Assembly (NCBI RefSeq): GCF_028288225.1
Contig: NZ_JAQBOC010000022.1
Location: forward strand, 1 to 64,000
Reading direction: 5' to 3'
Source: Mucilaginibacter sp.
GTDB taxonomy: Bacteria > Bacteroidota > Bacteroidia > Sphingobacteriales > Sphingobacteriaceae
Length of the DNA stretch: 64,000 bases
The notes beneath the pieces were generated by a model. The model searched no databases, had not been told where the DNA came from, and worked only from the letters and a program-made list of their open reading frames with translations. Numbering within the stretch: position 1 is the stretch's first letter; each line of letters opens with the position of its first letter. The translations under genes and the position numbers were made by a program. Positions 1 to 8,326 of the stretch are shown in pieces.

Positions 1-2
1 TG

Positions 3-281
3 GCAAAAAGTATTGCCGGCAGCATTATTAAATGGCAGCGCTTACTGGCGGCAGTATTGAACACACGGATCAACCGGTATTCAAAACAACGGCAGAAATG
101 GCTTTTGGCAATCTTCTGCGGCTTATCAGCTTGCGGGCTGAGCATTTGCCTGGTCATTCCATCCGGACAAATAGCGATGCAGCGGCAAAATTTCCAACCT
201 ACGCATATCGGCCTGCCATCCGACCTGCCAGCAAAAACAACCCGTTCCAAACTAACAGATTCATTAACCACTAAAGAATAA
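3..281 (+). CDS. TraL-like small conjugation membrane protein (5' partial)
   Basis: The frame is open to the left edge of the window. The only candidate start inside is a TTG at 57, so the gene most likely begins upstream. The visible part has a basic stretch (around RINRYSKQRQKW) followed by one hydrophobic segment (LLAIFCGLSACGLSICLVI), the layout of the short inner-membrane TraL/DUF3989 proteins that sit just before traM in Bacteroidota conjugative elements. It stops five bases before traM, so the two are probably cotranscribed. The assignment rests on size, topology and position rather than on a distinctive motif. Confidence 0.5.
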   Translation, partial: AKSIAGSIIKWQRLLAAVLNTRINRYSKQRQKWLLAIFCGLSACGLSICLVIPSGQIAMQRQNFQPTHIGLPSDLPAKTTRSKLTDSLTTKE

Positions 282-286
282 ACATT

Positions 287-1402
287 ATGGAAAATCAACA
301 ACAAGGCGGCTTGACGCCGATACACACCGAAGCGTTCCTGAAAAAGCGCAAGTTTTACCTGGCCATACCCCTATTGGTCCTGCCGTTTATGACGATGGCG
401 TTCTGGGCATTAGGCGGTGGAAAAGATGCCGGAAAGTCGGCAACCCTGATACCTGACCGCGGCATTGATATGGTGCTCCCTTCCGCGCAGTTTAAGGACA
501 CCAAAGCAAAGGACAAGATGGACATCTACCAGTCTGCCGGAAAGGATACGGCGATAACAAAAGACGGGGTTTGTAAAAGCTTTATCCAGGCAATGGGTTT
601 TGACCCTAAAACGGTTGCACATGCCGATTCCGCCAAGGCAACTAAAACGACAATCCCGGTTTATGGCAACAACGCCGACCAGCAATCGGCAAAGATCGAA
701 GCGAAGCTGGCGCAGCTCAACCGGCAGATCAGCCAACCACAACGGTCTTCTTATGCCAGCCCGGCACCCGACCCCGAGATTAAGCGACTAAATAAAATGA
801 TGAAAACGATGAAATCATCGGGCGATGAAGATCCCGAAATGAAGCAGCTTAACAATATGCTGACCAAGATCCAGGCCATCCAAAACCCGGAACTAGCGAA
901 AGCGCCAACGCAGAAAAAAAAAGAAAGTGACAGCGCCTTCAGGGCTATCCCAGCTGTCATCGAGGGCAAGCAAAAAGTAATGAACGGCGGTACCGTACGC
1001 TTAAAGCTGACGGATTCTATTAAACTGAAAGGGGTTTTGCTGCCAAAGGGACAATTACTGTTTGGTGCCTGCCAGGTCACTAACCAGCGTCTGCTGCTCA
1101 ACATCCAAAACATCCGGGTTGGTAAAGACATCCTGCCGGCTGATCTTACCGTCTTCAGCCTTGATGGCATGCCCGGTATCCCCGCGCCGGAGGCAGAACT
1201 AACCGACGCTGCCGGGAACGGCGCGGACAATGCCCTATCAAACATGCAGTTCCTGAGCATGGACGGGTCGATCGGCGGCCAGGCAGCTGCGGGCGGCATC
1301 AATGCCGCTAAAGGCCTTTTTAGCAAAAAAGTAAAAAAGGTCAAAGTGAAATTACAAGACAATTTTGCGGTCCTGCTCCGCGATAACAGCCGCAAAAAGT
1401 AA
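287..1402 (+). CDS. traM: Conjugative transposon protein TraM
   Basis: A 371-residue mating-apparatus protein of the Bacteroides conjugative transposon (CTnDOT-type) system. The N-terminus is cytoplasmic and carries one membrane anchor (about residues 24-43, FYLAIPLLVLPFMTMAFWAL). A charged, Gln/Lys-rich coiled linker follows. The C-terminal domain (about 220-371; IPAVIEGKQKVMNGGTVRLK onward) matches the TraM C-terminal family, a VirB10-like periplasmic part of the type IV secretion channel. In the usual tra order traN follows, but here a different gene follows and the element then ends. Functional integrity of the element cannot be judged from this fragment. Confidence 0.9.
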   Translation: MENQQQGGLTPIHTEAFLKKRKFYLAIPLLVLPFMTMAFWALGGGKDAGKSATLIPDRGIDMVLPSAQFKDTKAKDKMDIYQSAGKDTAITKDGVCKSFIQAMGFDPKTVAHADSAKATKTTIPVYGNNADQQSAKIEAKLAQLNRQISQPQRSSYASPAPDPEIKRLNKMMKTMKSSGDEDPEMKQLNNMLTKIQAIQNPELAKAPTQKKKESDSAFRAIPAVIEGKQKVMNGGTVRLKLTDSIKLKGVLLPKGQLLFGACQVTNQRLLLNIQNIRVGKDILPADLTVFSLDGMPGIPAPEAELTDAAGNGADNALSNMQFLSMDGSIGGQAAAGGINAAKGLFSKKVKKVKVKLQDNFAVLLRDNSRKK

Positions 1403-1440
1403 CCATCAAATCAATTTTTAAACAAGTAAATTAAAGTACC

Positions 1441-2205
1441 ATGAACACACAGAATTTAGAATTTTTAAAGAAAAACCTTTTGAACCTTGGATTTGGTGAA
1501 AAAGTAAATGCAGACCTGGAAAAGCAGATCAGCAAAAAAGTGCCGGAGTTTGCTCTCCCGGCACAGCATGAATTCAACCAGCAAAAAGTAGATTATAACC
1601 TGTATTTCAAGGCTGGTGACAACCAGGAAATGTACTTTTTCAATAAGTTCGACGCCACGCTCAATAAGGGCAAAGAAAAAGAAGAAAATCAAACTTTTTA
1701 TATCAATAAAGGCAATGGCATTACGGCCAAAGAAGCCTTTAACTTAATGGAAGGACGTGCGGTGCATAAGCAGTTATACAATAAAGAAGGGGAAGGCTAC
1801 CATGCCTGGCTGCAGCTGGACAATGATAACCTGACGCAAAAAGGCAACAAGGAGATCAAACGCTTCAATGAAAATTACGGCTTTGACCTCGAACAAGTCC
1901 TTTCCAACAAAGGCATCAAAGAATTGGCAACTGCCGAAGGCCAGGATAACCTATTCCGCTCGTTAAAAAAAGGCAATCCCCAACAAATCACGGTTGAGCG
2001 CAACGGCGAAGAAAAGAAATACTTTATAGCTGCCAGCCCGCAATATAAGACAGTAGATCTTTATGATCACCAAATGAAAAAGATCAAACGGGAAGAATTA
2101 CTACAACCCGAGCAAAAACAAAGCAATTCTCAAAAACAAGGTAAGCAGCAAAAGGAGGAGCTGCCTGCAAAAAAGCAGTCAAGGAAAAACAAGATGGCTA
2201 TGTAA
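1441..2205 (+). CDS. Conjugative-element accessory protein, DUF3945/DUF4099-like
   Basis: A 254-residue, highly charged soluble protein with no signal peptide or membrane segment. The middle holds a motif (KKYFIAASPQYKTVDLYD, about residues 195-212) that resembles repeats in DUF3945/DUF4099-type proteins carried on Bacteroidota mobile elements. The C-terminal 40 residues are a low-complexity Lys/Gln tail (KQSNSQKQGKQQKEE). It lies 38 bases after traM, where traN would be expected, and is the last gene before the putative attachment site. The biochemical role is unknown; a DNA-associated accessory role in transfer is only a guess. Confidence 0.5.
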   Translation: MNTQNLEFLKKNLLNLGFGEKVNADLEKQISKKVPEFALPAQHEFNQQKVDYNLYFKAGDNQEMYFFNKFDATLNKGKEKEENQTFYINKGNGITAKEAFNLMEGRAVHKQLYNKEGEGYHAWLQLDNDNLTQKGNKEIKRFNENYGFDLEQVLSNKGIKELATAEGQDNLFRSLKKGNPQQITVERNGEEKKYFIAASPQYKTVDLYDHQMKKIKREELLQPEQKQSNSQKQGKQQKEELPAKKQSRKNKMAM

Positions 2206-2235
2206 AATAGTTTGACCGAACCGCAAGGATGGGTA

Positions 2236-2291
2236 CTCGAAATGAATCTAACCGTCAATCTTTTGATCCTTGGTTCGAGCCCAGGTGGGGC
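2236..2291 (+). other. tRNA 3'-half remnant; putative ICE attachment site (attR)
   Basis: This stretch looks like a tRNA gene from the anticodon loop onward. A loop-like CTCGAAA lies at 2236-2242. A variable-arm-like hairpin (GTCAA/TTGAT) lies around 2253-2266. A canonical T arm follows (CTTGG-TTCGAGC-CCAGG, five pairs with one wobble), then an acceptor-like strand TGGGGCG. The 5' half that should pair with it is missing: GGGTA just upstream does not pair with TGAAT. A terminator follows at once. That is what an element inserted in the 3' part of a tRNA gene leaves at its far end. A weaker echo (TTGGTTCGAGC) occurs near 2379. The tRNA identity is uncertain. Confidence 0.5.
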
Positions 2292-2295
2292 GCAC

Positions 2296-2331
2296 AAAAC
2301 GGCCTTACGATATCGTAAAGGCCGTTTTTAT
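2296..2331 (+). terminator. Intrinsic terminator after the tRNA-like remnant
   Basis: A near-perfect hairpin (AACGGCCTTACGAT pairing with ATCGTAAAGGCCGTT, one bulged base) runs into TTTTTA. It directly follows the tRNA-like 3' half, as a native tRNA-gene terminator would. Confidence 0.8.
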
Positions 2332-2587
2332 ATTTTATCGATTTTACAATCTACGTTGTAAGCACCTGGACGCACTTTTTGGTTCGAGCACAACAGGGTT
2401 GCACATCTTAGAAAAGTCTTTTAACAGTAAAGAGATGATATGATGGATATTTTCCATTTCCGTTCATTCTCAAGTTTCGTTTTACACTATCCGGCATAAT
2501 TTACCCTGCTTTTTTTATCAGTCTCTCCTGGCATCGGAGCTACTAGTTTGGGGACTTTTATTTATCTTAGCTACTTTACCGACGCTC

Positions 2588-3340
2588 ATGAAAAGATATT
2601 ATCTGTTGCTGTTTTTTGCCCTGACCTGCACCAGTATCAACGCACAAACCATCAACGCAGCCTATGTCAAAGCGCTGTATAAAAAATATCTTACGCGAAA
2701 ATCCGATCTCTGTCCTTCCTGTAAGCTTTGGGTCAATCCTTATTATAAATCCGTAGCGGATACTGACCGGCACATGCCTTTGGTGACGTATTACATTTAT
2801 ACCAAAGCGCATCGCCTGGAACAAGAAAACGCAAACGTCCCACGCAACGGTGTTTACGCCGCCTGGCATTCCGCCTACGGACAGTCCGACGAAACCAAAG
2901 TATATAAGCAAGCCAATGTAGAATCCCCGGATATGATCGCCAAGGGACATTGCCAGGCCTGGATCTTATTAGCTTATGATGCAGACGGCGCGATATTATC
3001 CGATACTTATACTTTTAACGCCGGCATGGAATACCGGGGCCAGAATATTGGGACGGAAATCGCTACCGAAGAACTATGCCGTAAACTCACCAACCAAACC
3101 GACAGTGTGCGGATCTGGTGCGGTACTTCTGGCAATCAACGGACGTATACTAAAAATACTGTTACCGTTACCATGCCCAGCCATTATTACAAGATCATAA
3201 AGTATAATAATAAATTGCTCTGTTACTGGATGCCTAATCTGCCTACGGAGAAACGGGCATTGCTGACGCAAAGGATGGTTAACCACGAACAACTGGTGGC
3301 TAACCTGGGGTTTGACCCAATGATGGTTTTTAAAGAATAA
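2588..3340 (+). CDS. Secreted NUC-like (DNA/RNA non-specific) endonuclease homolog
   Basis: A 250-residue protein with a signal peptide (MKRYYLLLFFALTCTSINAQ). The core resembles the beta-beta-alpha-metal NUC family: KGH at 119-121 in place of the usual DRGH, then TFNAGMEYRGQN (Asn144 matching the metal-binding Asn), then an IGTEIATEELCRKL helix, and a C-terminal VTVTMPSHYYKIIKY...CYWMPN strand pair typical of this fold. The Arg-Gly of DRGH is partly lost, so catalysis may be altered. Two Cys pairs (SDLCPSCKLW; ELCRKL and RIWCGT) may form disulphides. It stands alone just to the right of the mobile element. The fold assignment is inferred from motif order, not from a search. Confidence 0.55.
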   Translation: MKRYYLLLFFALTCTSINAQTINAAYVKALYKKYLTRKSDLCPSCKLWVNPYYKSVADTDRHMPLVTYYIYTKAHRLEQENANVPRNGVYAAWHSAYGQSDETKVYKQANVESPDMIAKGHCQAWILLAYDADGAILSDTYTFNAGMEYRGQNIGTEIATEELCRKLTNQTDSVRIWCGTSGNQRTYTKNTVTVTMPSHYYKIIKYNNKLLCYWMPNLPTEKRALLTQRMVNHEQLVANLGFDPMMVFKE

Positions 3341-3342
3341 GA

Positions 3343-4230
3343 TTACTGACCATTATAAGCCCTTTGCAACACGGCCAGGTCGATCTTTTTCATCGGCATA
3401 AAGGCCTGCGTAACCCGGTCGATCTGTTCACGCGTGCCGTTCTGGAATACTTCCTCCATTAAGGTAGACGACACCTGCCAGGATACCCCATATTTATCCT
3501 TCAGCCAGCCGCATTGCTCGTCTTTGGGATCAGCGGAAAGCGCCGAGAAATAATAGTTAATTTCTTCCTGGCTTTCGCAGGAGATCAGCAGCGACACCGC
3601 TTCGTTAAATACAAAACCATGCGGATGCGCGCTATCCATAGCGGCCAACCAGGTACCATTGATGTAAAAATCAGCGTACATTAACGTACCTGCTTTATCG
3701 GGCCCCATATCCTCCGGGCGCGGCGCGGTCGTACCCCGTTTGCTCTCTTTGAATACGGAACAATAAAAGTCGATGGCTTCATTTGCTTTACCCGCCATTG
3801 CTTCGGTGAACATTAACGATGGAACGATCACCGGTCTTTTTTCGCCCTCAGGGTTAGCAAGCATCAACTGCCAGGACACCCCGTATTTGTCGGCCAGCCA
3901 GCCATAGCGTTCATTGAACGGATAGTTGTCCAGCGCCATCATGACCTTGCCGCCTTCGACCAGTTGATGCCAAACTTGATCAAGTTGTTCGGCGGTATCA
4001 AAATGAACCATAAAGGAAATCGACGGATTGAATTGGAACAACGGCCCGGCGCTGATCGCCATGAACGGCTGCCCGGCTAAAGTAAACTCCACGATATCAC
4101 AATCGCCCGATGGCGTATGATGCAACTGGCTAACGTAAGTGACCGCCGAATCCGGCAGTAAGCCTGTATAAAATTCGGCAGCTTCTTTGGCCTGGCTGTC
4201 GAACCATAAGTGTGGTTTGATCGGTAGCAT
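3343..4230 (-). CDS. Two-domain VOC family protein (PhnB / 3-dmu-9_3-mt type)
   Basis: A 295-residue protein made of two tandem glyoxalase/bleomycin-resistance-like (VOC) modules of the PhnB type. The first covers about residues 1-130 (KPHLWFDSQAKEAAEFYTGL... KYGVSWQL), the second about 135-280 (PSLMFTEAMAGKANEAIDFY... KYGVSWQV). The repeated ending WLADKYGVSWQ / WLKDKYGVSWQ shows the duplication directly. Members of this family are often annotated as 3-demethylubiquinone methyltransferase, but the true activity is generally unknown. The gene runs convergent with the nuclease gene, with two bases between their stops. Confidence 0.85.
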   Translation of the reverse strand: MLPIKPHLWFDSQAKEAAEFYTGLLPDSAVTYVSQLHHTPSGDCDIVEFTLAGQPFMAISAGPLFQFNPSISFMVHFDTAEQLDQVWHQLVEGGKVMMALDNYPFNERYGWLADKYGVSWQLMLANPEGEKRPVIVPSLMFTEAMAGKANEAIDFYCSVFKESKRGTTAPRPEDMGPDKAGTLMYADFYINGTWLAAMDSAHPHGFVFNEAVSLLISCESQEEINYYFSALSADPKDEQCGWLKDKYGVSWQVSSTLMEEVFQNGTREQIDRVTQAFMPMKKIDLAVLQRAYNGQ

Positions 4231-4501
4231 AGGTAATGATTTTAATTTTTAATACGTAAAGTTAATTAGTTTCGGGAAGTTAAGTCAGGGGCATACGGGA
4301 CATTTTAGGGATGAATAATGACCTATAGACAATTATAATTCATGCCGATTCAATGAAAGGTAGGATCTACATTCCTTAAATATTATCTGCGCGTCAAATC
4401 TAAGATGATCACCCCTAGTTGCTTGGCCCCTTTAAAAAGTAATAACTGGTACCTGAGACTTTAAGCAGCCTGTTTTACTTTTGATTTTCAAATCTAAAAA
4501 A

Positions 4502-4945
4502 ATGAAAAACATCTCAGGAATCGCTCAGCTTATTTTACGTCTTGCGCTTGGAATCGGGTTTTTAATGCCCGTAATGGACAGGATAGGTTTAATAGGCCCT
4601 TATGGGTCTCATGGAGTTTCCTGGGGTGATTGGAAACACTTCGTTAGCTATACCCATACTCTTGTGCCATTTGCCAGTGGGTCGATTACCAATATTATGG
4701 CTTTACTTGCCACAATAGGTGAAGGTGTATTCGCAGTTTGCCTTATCGTAGGTTTCAAAATTAAAGAAGCTGCTTTCGGTGCAGGTATCCTGACAATGGT
4801 ATTTGGCTTATTTATGGCAATCTTTTTAAATATAAGAGCTCCCTTTGATTACCCGGTTTTTGTTTTTACTGGCGGTGCATTACTGCTTTCAGGCATTGAT
4901 AATTACAAATGGAGTGTTGATAATTATATCCAGAACAGGAGTTGA
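4502..4945 (+). CDS. DoxX family membrane protein
   Basis: A 147-residue integral membrane protein with four predicted hydrophobic segments (starting GIAQLILRLALGIGFLMPV, SITNIMALLATIGEGVFAV, AAFGAGILTMVFGLFMAIF, PVFVFTGGALLLSG), the four-helix DoxX layout. The ATG at 4502 is preferred over an in-frame TTG at 4481, which would add an unlikely seven-residue extension. DoxX proteins occur with quinone and thiol-redox functions, but no activity can be assigned here. A GNAT gene follows 32 bases later on the same strand and may be cotranscribed. Confidence 0.8.
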   Translation: MKNISGIAQLILRLALGIGFLMPVMDRIGLIGPYGSHGVSWGDWKHFVSYTHTLVPFASGSITNIMALLATIGEGVFAVCLIVGFKIKEAAFGAGILTMVFGLFMAIFLNIRAPFDYPVFVFTGGALLLSGIDNYKWSVDNYIQNRS

Positions 4946-4977
4946 ATGAAATTTTGTTTTAAATTATAAGAATAATT

Positions 4978-5409
4978 ATGGAATGCAAAAAAGCCATCAC
5001 CAAATCTGATATCGAATTTTGTAAAGAAGCGATCCTCGAATTTCGACCAAATCTGGATCCCGAAACGGTAGTTGACCAAGTTTTTAATATGATTAGCCAG
5101 GAAGAATTTGAACTGGTTTTCCTGCCGAACGCGGACAATACCAAAGCAGGTGCATTTATAAGTTACCGAAAGTTGAACATGCTTCGTACGGGACGTATAA
5201 TCTATGTTGATGACCTGTTTACGTTTGCGGAATGCAGAAATCAGGGGTATGCCGGCGCTTTGTTAGATTATGTCACTCGCCATGCTACCGATGAAGGAAT
5301 GAAAAGCATTCATCTCGATAGCGGTTACACGCTGCACCCCGCCCACAGATTATATCTCAATAAGGGTTACTATCTTGCTTGTAACCATTTTGCTAAAGCG
5401 ATCAATTAA
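4978..5409 (+). CDS. GNAT family N-acetyltransferase
   Basis: A 143-residue single-domain acetyltransferase. The acetyl-CoA-binding region is visible as IIYVDDLFTFAECRNQGYAG (beta4 strand, then the Q/R-x-x-G-x-G/A loop, here RNQGYAG), followed by LLDYVTRHATDEGMKSIHLDSG and the late LYLNKGYY motif typical of GNATs. The substrate cannot be told. It lies downstream of the DoxX gene on the same strand, and a strong hairpin at 5613 could end the transcript. Confidence 0.85.
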   Translation: MECKKAITKSDIEFCKEAILEFRPNLDPETVVDQVFNMISQEEFELVFLPNADNTKAGAFISYRKLNMLRTGRIIYVDDLFTFAECRNQGYAGALLDYVTRHATDEGMKSIHLDSGYTLHPAHRLYLNKGYYLACNHFAKAIN

Positions 5410-5612
5410 TTGAAGTCGACTCAGCGTTTAGAACTTGCAATTATACACTAAGCTTTATTATTGTATTAACCGCAGCAAAAGCTGCGACATGTTTTTGGCC
5501 TGTCCGATTTGCATTAAATTCCAAAAATGGTTCATGGCAAGTGCTTTGACCTTTCTTTCGGTCAAAATAGGAATTTCAGAAGGACATAAAACAGGTGGGT
5601 TAGCCACTTATT

Positions 5613-5648
5613 AACGGTACAGGTTTAAAGCCTGTACCGTTTTCTTTT
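5613..5648. terminator. Strong hairpin terminator between convergent genes
   Basis: A perfect 11-bp stem (AACGGTACAGG / CCTGTACCGTT) with loop TTTAAAG, followed by TTTTCTTTTT on the plus strand. It lies between the GNAT gene and the convergent azoreductase, so it may serve both. Confidence 0.8.
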
Positions 5649-5660
5649 TATTGGTACTTA

Positions 5661-6308
5661 CTAAGCTGTGATCTCACCATTCGAGGCCATTTCGGCTATT
5701 TTAGAATAGACATATTTTTTGTTTTGCTCATATACCTGCTGGTCAAAGGCACTTCCATTTAGCGCTATCTGCTGAATGTCACTCAGTCCCATTACGTTAA
5801 AAACTGTTTTTAGGTAATCAGTTTGAAAATTCATATGCTCATAGTACTCGCCTTTTTCATAACCCGCGTTTCCTCTGCTTATTAGCAAATAAACTTTTTT
5901 ATCCTTCAATAATCCTCTATACGGATTTGTCGGGTCGTCCGGACGCATTTTAACGGTTTCATTAGCCCTTATTACCTGGTCTAAATAAGCTTTTAATGCA
6001 CTGGGAATTGACCAATTATACATTGGGGTTCCTAAAACGATTACGTCGGCGGCTTTAAGTTCAGCAATGTACTTATCGCTAGTTTTTAGTACATTGATCT
6101 CATCCTCCGTTCTTAGCTCTGCCGGTTTAAACGCCGCTGAAATCCACAGCTCAGTTACATGTGGTATAACTTCCTGGCCGACTTCTCGATGGTGAATAGT
6201 GGAATCAGGATTGGATTCCATCCACTTAGTACCAAACAATTTGGTAAAAGTTCTGGTAATTGAACGCTCGCCTCTTGGACTTGCATCGATGATCAATAAG
6301 TTTTTCAT
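5661..6308 (-). CDS. azoR: FMN-dependent NADH-azoreductase
   Basis: A 215-residue flavodoxin-fold quinone/azo reductase. The N-terminal phosphate-binding loop reads IDASPRGERSITRTF, close to the AzoR DASPR(G)xxS motif. The flavin-contacting loop is LGTPMYNWSIPSALKAYLDQ with MYNWSIPS as signature, and LLISRGNAGYEKGEYYEHMN follows near the dimer interface. Length fits the family. It uses NADH and FMN to reduce quinones and azo compounds by two electrons in the cytosol. A MocR-type regulator is transcribed divergently 188 bases away and may control it. Confidence 0.88.
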   Translation of the reverse strand: MKNLLIIDASPRGERSITRTFTKLFGTKWMESNPDSTIHHREVGQEVIPHVTELWISAAFKPAELRTEDEINVLKTSDKYIAELKAADVIVLGTPMYNWSIPSALKAYLDQVIRANETVKMRPDDPTNPYRGLLKDKKVYLLISRGNAGYEKGEYYEHMNFQTDYLKTVFNVMGLSDIQQIALNGSAFDQQVYEQNKKYVYSKIAEMASNGEITA

Positions 6309-6496
6309 TTTTTATATTTATTATTCAAACAAAGGCTCGCCTTTGCAGTATCGCATAATTGGTTCATATGCTGATTGTAATATATTTGTGCACCACAAAC
6401 TTAAATACGCATCTTCATAGCTTAGGGTACCAGCTTTTCCTAATCAGAGTGACCAGCGCAATTTGATGTTCGGTAATAAAACTTACTTTGATATTT

Positions 6497-7963
6497 ATGC
6501 TTCCCTTTAAAACTTTATTAAAGATCGACAAGAGTAACCCCGAAGCCGTGTTCAAGCAACTTGCCTCACAGCTTGTGCTGTTAATTCAAAAAGGAACACT
6601 GATGCCTGATATGCAATTACCCAGTACGCGCTTGCTGGCAGCGGACCTAGGTTTGCACCGGAAAACCATAATGGCTGCCTACAATGATCTTATTACAGAA
6701 GATTGGATTATCAGTAAAGAAAGAAAAGAGTATAGAGTTTCAACCCTTTTGCCTATTATAAAGCCCCGAAGTTACGCGGACAAAGCTAAATCAAGTTATA
6801 AGGCCAAATCGGCAGTTTCGTTTGACAAGCTGGAGTACGTGCCATCATTGACCAAAATAAGCGCGAACTATAAAGTTATTGTAAATGACGGTTTCCCTGA
6901 TGTTAGTATATTTCCCATCGAACGTGTCTCGGCCGAATACAGGAGACTGCTTACGCTTCAGCATTTAAAAACAGCTTCTGCAAGTTTGAATATTGACGGT
7001 TGCCCGGTTTTTAAAGATGCCCTCTCCATATTTTTAAATGATACCCGGGGGCTTAATATTGAGCCCGACAACCTAATGGTTACCAGGGGCGCTCAAATGG
7101 CTATATATATTGCCGCGTCAATGATAATAAAACCGGGCGATAAAGTATTGGTTACTACACCCAGCTACTTTTTAGCAGATGCTGTTTTCAGGCAATTGGG
7201 TGCTGAGCTGATAACTATCCCGATGGATGATGATGGGGCCGATGTCGATGCCATAGCTGAGGCATTGCAATACAATAAAGTTAAACTACTTTACATTATA
7301 CCGCACCACCATCATCCGACAACAGTTACACTTAGCTCACCGCGCCGCACAAGGTTGTTAGAGATCATAAACGCTCATCAGCTAACAGTTATTGAGGATG
7401 ATTACGATTACGATTTTCAATACCAATACAGTCCGTATTTACCCCTTGCCAGTGGCGCACATGGCGGCAATGTGATATATATAGGTTCGTTGACTAAAGT
7501 ATTGGGCCCTAATTTCAGGATTGGATACATGATTTCAACTCCTGACTTTTTGAGGAGTGCCATTAAATTGAAAACATTAATTGATATGAGGGGTGATGTT
7601 TTAATGGAGGAGATAATAGCATCGCTTATGCAAAGTGGTGAGTTTTCAAGGTTTATTATGAAAGCGAACAAACTCTATCGGCATAGGTGTAACTATGCTG
7701 CAAACCTCCTAACCAATGAACTAGCCCACCTTGTAGAGTTTAAGAAGCCACAAGGAGGCATGGCGCTTTGGCTGAAGTTTAATGAAAAATATCAGCTTGC
7801 CCATATAATTAAGAAATCCGCCGGTCTGGGATTGCAATTTACCGGACGAGGCTATTTTAAAGGCAAAGATTTAACTTATGATGCTATTCGCTTTGGATTT
7901 GCCGCGATGAATGAACAGGAAATAGAATTTGCTGTTGATATACTAAAAAAAATCACACGCTGA
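6497..7963 (+). CDS. MocR-type transcriptional regulator (GntR HTH + aminotransferase fold)
   Basis: A 488-residue protein with an N-terminal GntR winged helix (about 10-75; VFKQLASQLVLLIQKGTL, then PSTRLLAADLGLHRKTIMAAY) joined to a fold-type I aminotransferase domain. The PLP-binding lysine is visible at about residue 334 in GSLTKVLGPNFRIGY, and the upstream DDYDYDFQY matches the cofactor-binding Asp/Tyr segment. MocR/PdxR/GabR proteins use PLP as effector sensor. The ATG at 6497 is preferred over a TTG at 6488. It faces azoR across a 188-base gap, so autoregulation and control of azoR are plausible inferences. Confidence 0.9.
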   Translation: MLPFKTLLKIDKSNPEAVFKQLASQLVLLIQKGTLMPDMQLPSTRLLAADLGLHRKTIMAAYNDLITEDWIISKERKEYRVSTLLPIIKPRSYADKAKSSYKAKSAVSFDKLEYVPSLTKISANYKVIVNDGFPDVSIFPIERVSAEYRRLLTLQHLKTASASLNIDGCPVFKDALSIFLNDTRGLNIEPDNLMVTRGAQMAIYIAASMIIKPGDKVLVTTPSYFLADAVFRQLGAELITIPMDDDGADVDAIAEALQYNKVKLLYIIPHHHHPTTVTLSSPRRTRLLEIINAHQLTVIEDDYDYDFQYQYSPYLPLASGAHGGNVIYIGSLTKVLGPNFRIGYMISTPDFLRSAIKLKTLIDMRGDVLMEEIIASLMQSGEFSRFIMKANKLYRHRCNYAANLLTNELAHLVEFKKPQGGMALWLKFNEKYQLAHIIKKSAGLGLQFTGRGYFKGKDLTYDAIRFGFAAMNEQEIEFAVDILKKITR

Positions 7964-8326
7964 ACACTGAGGTTGTGGCCGGAAACATAAACGCCGGTTC
8001 TGTCCTTTGTTTCCCCCAACACTGCGCATTCAATTAATCGTAGGTCGCCACAATCTTTTACAACTGAATTTCAGGCTTTGTGTCCGCTCCCGAAGACGGA
8101 AGTGGCTGGCGTCATTTCCAAGGTTCAACAACAGATCAACTGAATAATTTCCGATGCTAACTGCTGGTACAAAGGGCGATACTTTCTGCTCTTTGTAAAT
8201 GAAATGTCAATAAAGTTCTCAATCCTAACTGGTCCCCGTTACATTTTAAATCTGGTCCGCCAAGCTATTCAACCGGCGGCATAATTTTACCCAACATAAA
8301 TTATTATCCACTTTACTATTAAAATT
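7964..8326. other. Intergenic region without recognisable gene
   Basis: No convincing reading frame or RNA-like structure is seen in these 363 bases. The final 100 bases are AT-richer and presumably contain the promoter of the nitroreductase gene at 8327. Confidence 0.5.

Noticed and set aside
751..1395. 214-codon open frame on the minus strand
   Set aside because: It lies wholly inside traM on the other strand; the traM protein has family-specific motifs and this one has none.
2341..2420. Second tRNA-like T-loop (GGTTCGAGC near 2380)
   Set aside because: The flanking bases do not form a T stem, so it is not a tRNA; kept only as a possible old att-site echo.
2539..2575. Possible Bacteroidota promoter (TTTG and TATCTTAG) before the nuclease gene
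   Set aside because: The two boxes are only about 12 bases apart instead of about 19, so the match is not convincing.
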